This document shows, piece by piece, positions 46,501 to 56,253 of a stretch of DNA of 64,000 bases (positions are counted from its first letter, which is position 1; each line of letters begins with the position of its first letter). The stretch covers positions 374,501 through 438,500 of the forward strand of contig NZ_CP151099.1 of the NCBI RefSeq assembly GCF_038096175.1, in the 5' to 3' direction. The DNA is from Nostoc sp. UHCC 0302. GTDB lineage: Bacteria > Cyanobacteriota > Cyanobacteriia > Cyanobacteriales > Nostocaceae. The notes under the pieces are model-generated. The model saw only the letters and a program-made list of their open reading frames with translations, had not been told where the DNA came from and ran no database searches. A program made the position numbers and the translations under genes.

Positions 46501-48636
46501 ATGAAAAAACATACAAAGCAAAAAATAGTATTCTTTGCCTTATTAAGCTTTTGTGGCATCACCCTTGCATTAGCTCTATTTGGGTTTTATACCTATTGGC
46601 ACACTGCACAGCAGAGACTTCAAAAAGCTAAAAACCAAGCTCAGCGAGAAGCTGTGCTAACGACTCTGGAAATCGAGAACGAACTGCGTAACACTCAAGA
46701 TAACTCCCTTGCTCTTGCTAACTCCCTCACGACGGGTGAAATCAACGATGAGCAACTATCAGCGCAACTCCAACAAAAAATCGAAAAAAACCCTTATCTT
46801 GCTACCTTCGGTGTTGCCTATGAAGCTGGTGTTAGTAGGAGCAAATCCTCAAAGTTAGATCCGCCTGTCTATCTAAGGGTAAATAATAGTGTGCAATTGG
46901 GGCAACAAGAGAAGAATGATGACAACACAAAATATCCCTGGTATCGCAAGACGTTGCAAGATGGAGCATCTTGGGGAGAACCCTACCGCAGGTCACAGCA
47001 GTCTCTCTTGACTGAACCCATAGTGGGATTTTATGCTCCGTTCTATCGCTTACAGGGCAAAGAAAAATTGCCGCAAGGAGTTCTTTTTAGTGAATATTCC
47101 TTAAGTCAAATACAACAGCTGATTGATTCCTTACAACTGGAACTAGGAAAAACGGGCTATGCCTTTGTTCTTTCTAAAGATGGAACTTTTGTATATCATA
47201 CAATTACTGATAATGTCAAACAGCAAAATAACTTGGTTGAAATTGCTGCCAAGCAGAATAATAAACAGCTTCAAGCATTAGTGCAAAAGGCGCTTCAGGG
47301 TAAGGAAAGTGAAGCGGAGTTGTTCGATGAAACTACAGGTCAAAATTCGTGGTTTTTCCTGCAACCAACGAAGTTGAATGGCTGGGTGGTAGGAGTAGTC
47401 TTTCTCGAACAAGAAGTTTTACTAGATGACCAAACTAAGCGGCAAACACTAATCTTGAGTTGTTTAGCTTTGGTTTGGTTTTTCATTTGTTTATCAATTC
47501 TCATGTTGCGAGCTTATGAGTTTCGTACTAGCCGAGTCTGGATAGTGTCGTCAATCTCTAGTATCTTGTTTGCCGCAAATATCGGAATGATTTGGAAATT
47601 AGCTTTGGGCGATCGCAATTATATAACCAATCACAACGTCCTGCTTAATCAAGCACAAGTTGATAAATTATTGGCTCCCCAAGTCAAGTTAAATAAAAAC
47701 TTAAACCGAAAGCCACCGCTATATGTGCCTACTGGGATTTTTATTCAATCCTTAGAATTTGAAAGTGCTAAGAAAGTTTTTATGACGGGTTACATTTGGC
47801 AGAAGTATACTAAAGGTATTCACGATGGGTTGACTCGCGGTTTTATTATGCCGGATGCTGTCAGTGCCAACGATGTAGAAATCAAGGAAGCTTACCACTA
47901 TAACCAAGGAAATGTAGAAGTTATTGGCTGGTATGTGGAAGCTACAATATTGCAAAATTTGGATTACTCTCACTATCCCTTTGACTACAAAGATATTCAA
48001 ATTCGGCTATGGCACAGTGATTTTAATACTCAAAGTCATTTAAACCGCCAAGTGTTTCTCACGCCAGATTTTGAGAGTTATAAAATTATTAATCCTAGCG
48101 CTCATCCTGGTTTGGATAAGAGGCTAGTTTTGGATGGCTGGCAGATTGAAGATAGTTTTTTTGAATATCTTTATGCAACATATGATAGCAATTTTGGGAT
48201 ACCAAATACTATTTTTAAAACAAATGTTCCTGAACTGAATTTCAATATTACTACTAAGCGCCAAGTTATCAGTATTTTTATCTCCAGAATCGGGCCGCTG
48301 TTTGTAGTCGTTGTCATGCTGTTTGCGATGTTAGTAATTGCCGATAGAGATAAAGCTATGGAGGTTTTGGCAGCTTGTGCTGGTTTTATTTTTATTGTCA
48401 TTCTTGACCAAATTTCGCTTAGGGAACAAGTCCTTGCCAAAGGACTTGTTTATTTCGAGTTTTTCTACTTAGTTATTTATTTATACATTTTTGTAATCAC
48501 TATTAACGCTGTTTTAATGCTCGTTAAACCAGAATTAAAGGTATTACAGTATCAAGATAACTTGATAGCTAAGATTTTTTACTGGCCTTCTCTTCTGAAG
48601 CTATTACTGTTAATTACAATTTTTATATTTTTCTAA
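46501..48636 (+). CDS. Cache sensor fused to a pentameric ligand-gated ion channel-like module
   Basis: A 711-residue membrane protein. TM1 (about 9-30), a periplasmic double-Cache domain (about 40-305, with YPWYRKTLQDGASWGEPY), TM2 (316-337), TM3 (345-369), a beta-rich extracellular domain (373-590) and four final helices (about 592-711). The beta domain carries LDYSHYPFDYKDIQIRLW (YPFD at 492-495), the position and pattern of the Pro-loop of bacterial channels such as GLIC, then LDGWQIEDS and RISRIGPL-like M1 entry (KRQVISIFISRIGPLFVVVV). No Cys flanks the loop, as in prokaryotic channels. It may couple small-molecule sensing by Cache to ion flow; this is inference. Confidence 0.82.
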   Translation: MKKHTKQKIVFFALLSFCGITLALALFGFYTYWHTAQQRLQKAKNQAQREAVLTTLEIENELRNTQDNSLALANSLTTGEINDEQLSAQLQQKIEKNPYLATFGVAYEAGVSRSKSSKLDPPVYLRVNNSVQLGQQEKNDDNTKYPWYRKTLQDGASWGEPYRRSQQSLLTEPIVGFYAPFYRLQGKEKLPQGVLFSEYSLSQIQQLIDSLQLELGKTGYAFVLSKDGTFVYHTITDNVKQQNNLVEIAAKQNNKQLQALVQKALQGKESEAELFDETTGQNSWFFLQPTKLNGWVVGVVFLEQEVLLDDQTKRQTLILSCLALVWFFICLSILMLRAYEFRTSRVWIVSSISSILFAANIGMIWKLALGDRNYITNHNVLLNQAQVDKLLAPQVKLNKNLNRKPPLYVPTGIFIQSLEFESAKKVFMTGYIWQKYTKGIHDGLTRGFIMPDAVSANDVEIKEAYHYNQGNVEVIGWYVEATILQNLDYSHYPFDYKDIQIRLWHSDFNTQSHLNRQVFLTPDFESYKIINPSAHPGLDKRLVLDGWQIEDSFFEYLYATYDSNFGIPNTIFKTNVPELNFNITTKRQVISIFISRIGPLFVVVVMLFAMLVIADRDKAMEVLAACAGFIFIVILDQISLREQVLAKGLVYFEFFYLVIYLYIFVITINAVLMLVKPELKVLQYQDNLIAKIFYWPSLLKLLLLITIFIFF

Positions 48637-48799
48637 AGTGATTTGCTAGAGCAGTCTATTTATTCTTGCTGAAATTATAAGAACAATGTTCGGTAGGATA
48701 GGAATTAAAAATAATGTAAAGCAATAAATTATTTAACTCCAGCGAGGAATTGCAAGCCAAATGCTATATATTGATTATCCATCCTCTCCTGTACAATTA

Positions 48800-48901
48800 T
48801 CACAATTTATCGCCAAGCACCAATGTCGAATCAGCAGCATACCAAAATTCTTCTGGTGCATATTGCAGGTGAACTTCAGCACCAGACCAGATAAATGTAC
48901 C
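48800..48901 (-). pseudogene. Relic of an alpha-2-macroglobulin C-terminus
   Basis: This 102-bp frame encodes WSGAEVHLQYAPEEFWYAAD and ends in TGA after 33 residues. It matches the last part of the protein 51608-50217 (WPGAEVHLQYAPEEFGRAAD), roughly 70 percent identical over 33 residues. Upstream the similarity stops at 48901. It is a leftover of a duplicated or older copy, oriented like the main gene. Confidence 0.85.
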
Positions 48902-48988
48902 TAACAAATCCTTATAGTGGTCAATTGACCTCGAAATAGCTTATTACAGATATATTCAGTGAATACATTTGTATAAAAGTTAGCAATT

Positions 48989-50074
48989 ATGAAAGCTGCT
49001 AAAGAGGACATTCCGTTCAAATTACGCCTTAGAGCGTTAGATGTTACAAAAGGATTCGTGATGATTGTTATGGCGACTCGCCATTGCGCTTTTTTCTTTT
49101 CTACGAACTTATTACAAATACCATCAGATTTATTTGACCCGTATATATTTTCTACTTTCCTACTATGTTTTGGTATCGGAAATGGCTTGTCACGCCGTTT
49201 CAAAAAACCCGGAGTCTTAGGCAAACTCTTACTTGTCTATCTGATTGGTGGATTACCAAGTGCAGTAGTTAGTTATCTGTTGAAGAATAAAGAAGAGAGT
49301 TGGAGTATGGTTTTCACTATTGCCCGTGACCAACTAATTAATGCAGTAACATTACAACATAGACTACCTTTTGCTGATTTTCTTGTACCTTTCATTGTAG
49401 CCTTTGCCGTTTTTCTAGGTGTTCAATCTTTCTTTCGAGATTTCAACCGCCTCATGCTGTTTACAGCTTTAGGAATTTCTTTCCTTTCTTATATTTCAGG
49501 CTATGTTTTGGCTCAGATAGCTCCTAATTCAATTTTTCGGGATTTTTACAGCCAAGGGTTTCGCTGTCTTCAAAGTATACCGATATTTATTACAGGTATT
49601 TGTCTGGGTCTGTTTCTCCAGAAAAAAGCCAAAATGCCAGAATTTAAACCACACATATTGGTATTAATCACGCTCAGCTTTTGTATACTTATTATTGCGG
49701 CTGATTGGCAATATCAGCACCAAATGTATAACGGTAGAATCTGGAAAAAAAGTGGAGAATTAAGCTATTTGCTAATTAGTACTATCGTTTCACTTCTCTT
49801 TTTATTTATTGTTGATAGTAGTATGAAATCACGTTTTATACAGAAGCGACTTTCTTCAGTTCTAATTTTCTTAGAAAAAATAGGTGAGAGGACAATGAAA
49901 TGTTTATGGATACAATTTTTATTGTTTCCAATAGTGGGCTATATTGTTTCTATTAATTTTGTTCATCCAGTAAATATTTTACTAAGCCTAGCTACCATCG
50001 GCTTGATGTGCTGGCTAACATTAGACGATCGCATCTATAAAAGATTGTCAATTACGTTAGCAACTAGAAAGTAA
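48989..50074 (+). CDS. Multi-pass membrane protein, acyltransferase-like (HGSNAT/YeiB type)
   Basis: A 361-residue protein with about 10 hydrophobic segments. The N-terminus RLRALDVTKGFVMIVMATRH follows the pattern R-x-x-x-L-D-x-x-(K/R)-G of the heparan-acetyltransferase/DUF1624/YeiB group, where the conserved His lies on the first or second helix. It probably transfers an acyl group across the membrane; substrate unknown. It lies between two matching macroglobulin C-terminal segments (48800-48901 and the end of 50217-51608). Confidence 0.65.
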   Translation: MKAAKEDIPFKLRLRALDVTKGFVMIVMATRHCAFFFSTNLLQIPSDLFDPYIFSTFLLCFGIGNGLSRRFKKPGVLGKLLLVYLIGGLPSAVVSYLLKNKEESWSMVFTIARDQLINAVTLQHRLPFADFLVPFIVAFAVFLGVQSFFRDFNRLMLFTALGISFLSYISGYVLAQIAPNSIFRDFYSQGFRCLQSIPIFITGICLGLFLQKKAKMPEFKPHILVLITLSFCILIIAADWQYQHQMYNGRIWKKSGELSYLLISTIVSLLFLFIVDSSMKSRFIQKRLSSVLIFLEKIGERTMKCLWIQFLLFPIVGYIVSINFVHPVNILLSLATIGLMCWLTLDDRIYKRLSITLATRK

Positions 50075-50216
50075 ATATGGAGTTTTTATCCTAATTTAAT
50101 TAAAAATAATGTCCTTTGGAGAGACGGCGATTTATCGCATCTCTTCTCTTAACCGAACCGTATTGGAGGTTATTGTTGTTGACGAATAAGTTAGGATTGG
50201 CATAACTCAATATTTG

Positions 50217-51608
50217 TTACTTACTTTCCTCCAGTATTAATGTAGAATCAGCAGCGCGCCCAAATTCTTCTGGTGCATATTGCAAGTGAACTTCAGCACC
50301 AGGCCACAGATATGTACCAGGAGTCACAGAACGGACTAAGTAATGCAGGCTATAAACTCCTGGTTCTAAGTGGTCAGTGTAGGCGATAATGCGATCGCGA
50401 TATATATTTCTAAAACCAAGTTGCCAACTATCTGCTTTAGCTTGTAATGCAGCTGTAGTAGTTTGAAAACTCGCATCCACAGCTTCAAACCCTGCGGGTA
50501 GGGGATCTTTAATGACTACATGATCTATGGGATGATCAGCGATGATTTCTAAACCAATATCAAACACTTGTCCAGGTGCTAAAGTCAATGCTTTATCGAA
50601 TGCATAAAGACCTAACTTTTGCAAGACTTTCTCTTCATTTACTTTGCGAATTTCCCTAGTTACTCGTAAACCGTTAAACCTCCCTGATTGATTTCCCTGC
50701 AAACGATAACTATAGTTAACTAGATAGTGCAGAGTGCCATTACCTGATTTTTGCAGTGTTAAATCGTGACGCCCACGAGGTAAATTATTCATCGGTACAT
50801 TTAGCTGTAAGCTAGGATTTTGGTAGCCATTAAAGCGATTTTCTCCCAGTTTTTTACCAGCTAATTGCACTGAAGCGATAAAATTAGGTGGCGTGGGTTG
50901 CAGTTGGCTATATTCTACTAAAGCTGTTAGTGCTTGAGCATTATTATAGTTAGTTTGCCATGTACCATCGCGACGCAATGCAAGAAGACTTTGCAATAAC
51001 TTATCTATAACTTCCGGTTTACTTTGTTTAACAATAAACAGACGTAAAGCTTGCGCTTGCGCTGTGGTGGGTGAACTCATCCATTCCCAACTTTGGGGTA
51101 AACTCACAACTGCTGTGCGTCCAGTTTCATATATATTTTGTTGGAGTTTGTTCACCATTTGTTGAGATTCATCTTGCCATTCGGGAAATTGAGATAAATA
51201 TCGCGCTAGTTTAATTTGAGTTACTAAATCAAAGTTATTCCGCTGTTGATAAATATCTGTAAGGAAACTATTACGTTTGTCTCCTAGTTCTGCTAAAGCG
51301 ATTAAGGCATTGAGTTGCAGTTGACTTTTACATAATTGCTGTTTGCAAAAGTCATATTGTCCGGGGTTTGCTAAAACTTTTTGCAAATAAACCTTAAGGC
51401 GAGACACCATTTTAGCATCTACTAAACTGGGGAATGCTTGACTTGTTTTAGCTAAAGATTCTGCTGTATAAGATGAAACCCAAGGGTCAGATTTTTCTTG
51501 TCCAGGGAAAGCAGCAAAACCACCGTCAGCGAGTTGGAGTTTTTGTAATTTATCTAAGTAAGGAGTAGGGAGTAGGGAGTGGGAGAAGACAGATTCTCTA
51601 TTCCCCAT
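50217..51608 (-). CDS. Alpha-2-macroglobulin C-terminal part (frame-separated)
   Basis: A 463-residue frame that looks like the alpha/alpha-barrel and receptor-like end of a bacterial alpha-2-macroglobulin: LQKLQLADGGFAAFPGQE, WVSSYTAESL, then a beta-rich end (WPGAEVHLQYAPEEF). The first 18 or so residues (MGNRESVFSHSLLPTPY) come from a low-complexity insert, so the true domain begins at about residue 18. It overlaps the upstream frame by 55 bp in another frame. No signal peptide is present, so alone it would stay in the cytoplasm. Probably the 3' half of one broken gene. Confidence 0.82.
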   Translation of the reverse strand: MGNRESVFSHSLLPTPYLDKLQKLQLADGGFAAFPGQEKSDPWVSSYTAESLAKTSQAFPSLVDAKMVSRLKVYLQKVLANPGQYDFCKQQLCKSQLQLNALIALAELGDKRNSFLTDIYQQRNNFDLVTQIKLARYLSQFPEWQDESQQMVNKLQQNIYETGRTAVVSLPQSWEWMSSPTTAQAQALRLFIVKQSKPEVIDKLLQSLLALRRDGTWQTNYNNAQALTALVEYSQLQPTPPNFIASVQLAGKKLGENRFNGYQNPSLQLNVPMNNLPRGRHDLTLQKSGNGTLHYLVNYSYRLQGNQSGRFNGLRVTREIRKVNEEKVLQKLGLYAFDKALTLAPGQVFDIGLEIIADHPIDHVVIKDPLPAGFEAVDASFQTTTAALQAKADSWQLGFRNIYRDRIIAYTDHLEPGVYSLHYLVRSVTPGTYLWPGAEVHLQYAPEEFGRAADSTLILEESK

Positions 51609-54600
51609 TTTTGTGTAAGAGTTTTCAGATTAGCAGCAATTATTAACTGACTCGCGGCTGGTTCTGCGAATGGTAAATCATCATCTTCTAAAACTTGTTT
51701 AGCTGGTGTTTTAATTTCTGGTATTAATGTACTGGCTAACTGAATATCTAAACCTCCCGCATTAGGAAAGATATTTTTATCAACATTCAGGGGAATCTTT
51801 ATCTGTTTTTCTGTGACACCAGTCTCAACGACTTGTTCTGTAATTTCCAGTGGCTTAATTTCTAAAGGCACTTCAAACGCATCTGCTGAATTATTTAGCT
51901 GAGTAGTAAAGCGAACTTTACCGACTCCTACACTTTCTGCAAGCATGGGAAAACGATAAGCATGAGTAGCAGATTCAGCTTTGGTTTGCAGGGATGCGGC
52001 TTTGGGATTATTTTCAGCAAACTTGACTGTACCGTTAAGTTCACTATTAATTGCTAGTGTTCCTGTATTGCCAGTATTGTTAGTGACGGATAAGCCAGCG
52101 AGAATGCGATCGCCTGGACGGGCAAATTGTGGCAAGATGGCATTAGTTAGCAGTGGCTTTGTAGTGATAAACGTTGCATCACCATTGCCGAACCGTAGAT
52201 TTCCATCAGTAGCGACAGCCATCACTCGCCATGTTGTTAAGTTATCCGGCAGTTTAAAGCTTATCTGTGCATTACCATTAACATCGGTGAGAACAGAACC
52301 GTTGTAGTAAGCCAAGGGTTGAAAATCGGTGCGGACACGCGTATTTGCTGCACTAGTTGAGAAACCACCGCCATAACCCCAACCTTTGGGTTTAGCTATA
52401 TCTTGTGGTTGAATTATCACATCTGGGCGATTATCGCTAAAGCGGGTAGAGATTGGCTGTTCTGCATAAACAGTATCCACTAAATTCGGTGGGCGATAGC
52501 CAGAAAGTTGTAACACCGCTTCATTCACCACCATGACTGTAAACTGTCCTTGGGTGGGCTTACCTTGATTATCTTGAAGTTCTAGTTGTACTGTCTCCTC
52601 TGCACCAGGTTCTAAGGATGCTTGCACTGGTTTAACTTGCAGTTTTAAATACTTATCTTCTAAGTTGACTTTAAAAGGTGTAAAGCCAATTTTTACCAAT
52701 TTATCTAAACTTCCAGCTTCTACTTGATTAAGCGGTTTACCTTGTCTCACTAACACAGCTTCCACAGCTGCATTTGGCAACATTTCCGGCGTGACTTGAA
52801 ACTGAATTTGTGGGGCGCTTCCCTTGACTTTGGTAATCTGCTGATAAAGGGGTTTATCTTTAATAACAGCAAAGTATAATTCGGCATCTGGATAGGGAGA
52901 TTGAATTAATGCAGTAGCAGTTTCTCCCGGTTTAAAGTCTGTTTTATCTAGTTTAACCTCTAAGATATCTTGTTCTCTAGAACCCCAAAATACTTGATTT
53001 TCTCCAGTTGCCCAAATCTGTAAATCTGTGGCGCTTGATTCATCTCTAGTATTGCTAAAATTAGCTCTAATACGGTATGAACCTGACTCAGTTGGTGTTA
53101 GTGTTACCGATTGCGGATTATTGGCAGATGTAATTTCTACTTGTCCTACTGTCTGATATTCCACTTGATTTTTTGGTGTTCGGCTACCTTCCACTAATTG
53201 GGTGACACTACTATATTTCATCTGTTGCAATTCTAGACGCACCCGTTGGTCTGTAATTGGTTTTCCTGTAGGTTCACTAACAATTACTTCAATAGGAAAA
53301 GCCTTACCAGCATCAGCGACAAAATTACTTTTTAACCCAATCAAGCGATTACTTGGTAAAGCTGTAAAAGTTTGAGAATTTGCTACAGATAGATTAGAAA
53401 CATCAGCAACCTGTACATCTACTTGATAAGTCATTGGGTATGGCAAATCTTTCGCTACAGTTATAATTTGGCTACTTTTACCGCTAGCATCTAGCTTGGT
53501 ATTCGTTTGCACTACATCACTAGATATAGTAGGGGCTTCTTCTGGCCAAAACCATTGCTTACCAAAAGTAAATCCTTCCCAACCTTTAGGGATAAAATTA
53601 GTCTGCTGACGAGTAATAAAATATTTTGCTTCTCCACCTTCTACAGGCGCACCAAACAGATAAGTACTTGTAGCTTTAGCCTCAACCTTTTCATCAATGA
53701 GAGCAAATTCTTTATCTAAGTTGAGTTCGACTTTAAAATTAGGCGGTTTAAACTCAGCGACACGAAATTCACCAGAAATTTCTTGCCCGTTTTTACCCTT
53801 AGCTTGGATTGTATAATAACCCAAACGCTGATTGGTATTGATTGGCAATTCTAAAGAAAACGTCCCAAATTGATTTGTAGTTTGCGTCCCTAAGTTTGTC
53901 TTTTGTCCATCAGGATTTATCAGAGTTAATTGATATACAGCATTTTTATCTTGCTGAATTGTGCCATTTTGTAAGTAATCTGCAAAACCAGTTAACCAAG
54001 CCTTTTCTCCGGGTTGGTATAACTGTCTATCAGAGAAAATTACCCCGCGTGATTCTGGCTTACTATCTTCTTGCCAGCCTGCATCAATACCGTAACCATA
54101 AACACCACTATATTCTTCAGTTCTGGCAAATGCCCAATCTTGATTTTCACGGGCAATAACTAACAATTGTGGTGATTTAACAGAACTTTTTTTATCAGGA
54201 TAACATTGCTGCAAACCTTGAATATTAATTCTGAAAGTTCCATTTATATCAGTTTTCCCTGTTGCACAAGGTACTGGTTCAGGACGCGATTCCGTATCTA
54301 ATTTTGATTGATAAATTTCAATAGCAGCATCTTTAACTGCTGAACCATCACTCAGATGATTGACGCGAATTAAGCCTGACTCAGGAAACCACTGTGTAAA
54401 TACACCCAAATTCGTCAATTCAACCATGCCATAAGTTATCGGTTCTCGCCACAATTCCTTACCATTCTCTTGATACTTATTAGTACGGGCTTGTACTCCA
54501 TAAGCTAACATTCCTGTAGCAGACTTAATTTTTTCTTGCAAAGGAACAGTAACTTCAACTGATTGATTGTTTTTGCTTGCTACCTTGAAGCTTTCCCATT

Positions 54601-55936
54601 CCGAAGGTTTTGGTAATAAGTTATTACTATTATTAGAATAAACTAAATCTGTCGGTTGAACTACTTGATAAGCAGCTTGATATTTTGCTTCTGGCAAATT
54701 TACTGTACTAATATTTAACCGTAAGTCTTTACCTGCTGGGAAGATATTCAAATTTGATGGTGTCCAGATATCACCAGCTAAATCTCCAGTGTCATATTTA
54801 ACTGTGACTGGCTTACTCAAAGTTTGCCCAAATTTATCTTTAAGATTTCCGCCGATAGTAATTGTATAAGTCTTAGCTGGTTCTAAAGCATAAGGATTGA
54901 TTGCAACAATTCTATCTTCTTCATTTACTTGCAGAATTCGTGGAATATCTTTAGGTGCTGGATTAATTTTAATATTTTCTTTTACGGAATCTGTTACTAA
55001 GATATTATTAAATTCCAACTGCGGACTACCTTTAATAAATCTGCCATAGGTTCCCGCTGCATCTGGCTGTCCATAAAAGTTAATTCCTTGAAATGTCAGA
55101 GGTGAATAAGTTGTTAATTTACTGGCAAACTCTTTTGCTGTAGATAGATTACCGTAAGCTGGACGTATTCCAGAAGCAAATGCTAAGCGGTAACGGGTTG
55201 CTTTTTCGAGGGTTTGTAGAGGAATAAGATTATAAATCCAATTGCGTGCTGAAGCGTCAAATTTTTCTAAAGAATCTTCATTTTCTGATGGTTTCTCTTC
55301 TTTAGCTAATTCAACCTTAAATCCCACACCTTTATCTTTATCTTCTGGAGTTAGCTGTAAATGTTCTTGCACAGAAGCTAAATCTAGTTCTACATTTGAG
55401 GTGAACTCCAATTTCTGCTGTAAATCTATTGGTTCTGCGTCAGCTTTTTCAATTAGATTCACTCCAGGTAAGTTAGTCAGTTTGATAGGTTCTGTGTTAA
55501 AAGTCCAAGCTAAATCTTTATCTAAACGATGATTTTTTAAATCTGTTAATCCTGCTTTAAGAGTGACTTGAACTCTTGTTGCTATTGGTAAAGCTTTTTC
55601 ACCTTGAAACCCTACCATACGTGGCGTCAAAAAACGAAATTGACCGGGTAAAGGTGGCCAAAGAGTAAATTTTTGTAAGAGTTTTTGCTGTTCTGGGCTA
55701 TCAAGACTCTCAACTGGTATTAAAGCCTCTCTAAACCGGATGCGAATTTGGTTTAGAGGTTTAGTATCCCCAATAGGACTAATTTGTTCTATCCAGTCTG
55801 GTAAAGTTGGCGGTGTAAGTGCAGAAACTTCTGGAAGTTGTTCTTTACCTGGGGCAATATTAAAAAAATTACAGCCTGCGATCGCCAATAAAACTACAAT
55901 AAAAAGTAAGAATTCTTTCCAAAGTCTAATAATCAT
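51554..55936 (-). CDS. Bacterial alpha-2-macroglobulin, N-terminal main part
   Basis: A 1460-residue lipoprotein: signal and lipobox LAIAGC (Cys about 22), then MG-type beta domains with SDRQLYQPGEKAWLTGF, PNFKVELNLDKEF and, late in the chain, SFKLPDNLTTWRVMAVATD. Such proteins trap proteases in the periplasm and are typically encoded beside pbpC, as here. At the place of the thioester motif (CxEQ in many homologues) it reads LPFAEPAASQ, so no thioester is present. The frame ends early (SSPTPYSLLLT) in a short-repeat insert, and the missing barrel continues in 51608-50217. Confidence 0.9.
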   Translation of the reverse strand: MIIRLWKEFLLFIVVLLAIAGCNFFNIAPGKEQLPEVSALTPPTLPDWIEQISPIGDTKPLNQIRIRFREALIPVESLDSPEQQKLLQKFTLWPPLPGQFRFLTPRMVGFQGEKALPIATRVQVTLKAGLTDLKNHRLDKDLAWTFNTEPIKLTNLPGVNLIEKADAEPIDLQQKLEFTSNVELDLASVQEHLQLTPEDKDKGVGFKVELAKEEKPSENEDSLEKFDASARNWIYNLIPLQTLEKATRYRLAFASGIRPAYGNLSTAKEFASKLTTYSPLTFQGINFYGQPDAAGTYGRFIKGSPQLEFNNILVTDSVKENIKINPAPKDIPRILQVNEEDRIVAINPYALEPAKTYTITIGGNLKDKFGQTLSKPVTVKYDTGDLAGDIWTPSNLNIFPAGKDLRLNISTVNLPEAKYQAAYQVVQPTDLVYSNNSNNLLPKPSEWESFKVASKNNQSVEVTVPLQEKIKSATGMLAYGVQARTNKYQENGKELWREPITYGMVELTNLGVFTQWFPESGLIRVNHLSDGSAVKDAAIEIYQSKLDTESRPEPVPCATGKTDINGTFRINIQGLQQCYPDKKSSVKSPQLLVIARENQDWAFARTEEYSGVYGYGIDAGWQEDSKPESRGVIFSDRQLYQPGEKAWLTGFADYLQNGTIQQDKNAVYQLTLINPDGQKTNLGTQTTNQFGTFSLELPINTNQRLGYYTIQAKGKNGQEISGEFRVAEFKPPNFKVELNLDKEFALIDEKVEAKATSTYLFGAPVEGGEAKYFITRQQTNFIPKGWEGFTFGKQWFWPEEAPTISSDVVQTNTKLDASGKSSQIITVAKDLPYPMTYQVDVQVADVSNLSVANSQTFTALPSNRLIGLKSNFVADAGKAFPIEVIVSEPTGKPITDQRVRLELQQMKYSSVTQLVEGSRTPKNQVEYQTVGQVEITSANNPQSVTLTPTESGSYRIRANFSNTRDESSATDLQIWATGENQVFWGSREQDILEVKLDKTDFKPGETATALIQSPYPDAELYFAVIKDKPLYQQITKVKGSAPQIQFQVTPEMLPNAAVEAVLVRQGKPLNQVEAGSLDKLVKIGFTPFKVNLEDKYLKLQVKPVQASLEPGAEETVQLELQDNQGKPTQGQFTVMVVNEAVLQLSGYRPPNLVDTVYAEQPISTRFSDNRPDVIIQPQDIAKPKGWGYGGGFSTSAANTRVRTDFQPLAYYNGSVLTDVNGNAQISFKLPDNLTTWRVMAVATDGNLRFGNGDATFITTKPLLTNAILPQFARPGDRILAGLSVTNNTGNTGTLAINSELNGTVKFAENNPKAASLQTKAESATHAYRFPMLAESVGVGKVRFTTQLNNSADAFEVPLEIKPLEITEQVVETGVTEKQIKIPLNVDKNIFPNAGGLDIQLASTLIPEIKTPAKQVLEDDDLPFAEPAASQLIIAANLKTLTQKWGIENLSSPTPYSLLLT

Positions 55937-56253
55937 CTTTAAGTAATTAAATAAAAATTTATAGCCAACAAAATTTGGTAGTCCCCTCTTAAGAAGGCAA
56001 TACCAAAATTATTAGTTATTTATACCAAGAGTTAGGCTGCACGCAGCATTATTTACATAGATAACCAATCCAGTAGGCTTGTTCCGAAAAATCACTACAA
56101 TTCTTAACTCCAAAAGCTTGGAACCCCAATTGATTAAAGAAGTCGGGTATCTTGAGCTTCATATAAATTGTTAAGTATTTAACAAATTTACTGATGTAGC
56201 TATAATTACCGCGTCAAAATTAAGATAAGTTTTCCTGGGTAAGGGATTCCTTG
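55937..56253. other. Divergent spacer between macroglobulin and pbpC
   Basis: 317 bp, AT-rich, no gene. It must hold the promoters of both genes. AAGGGA just before 56254 is the pbpC ribosome binding site. Confidence 0.5.
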
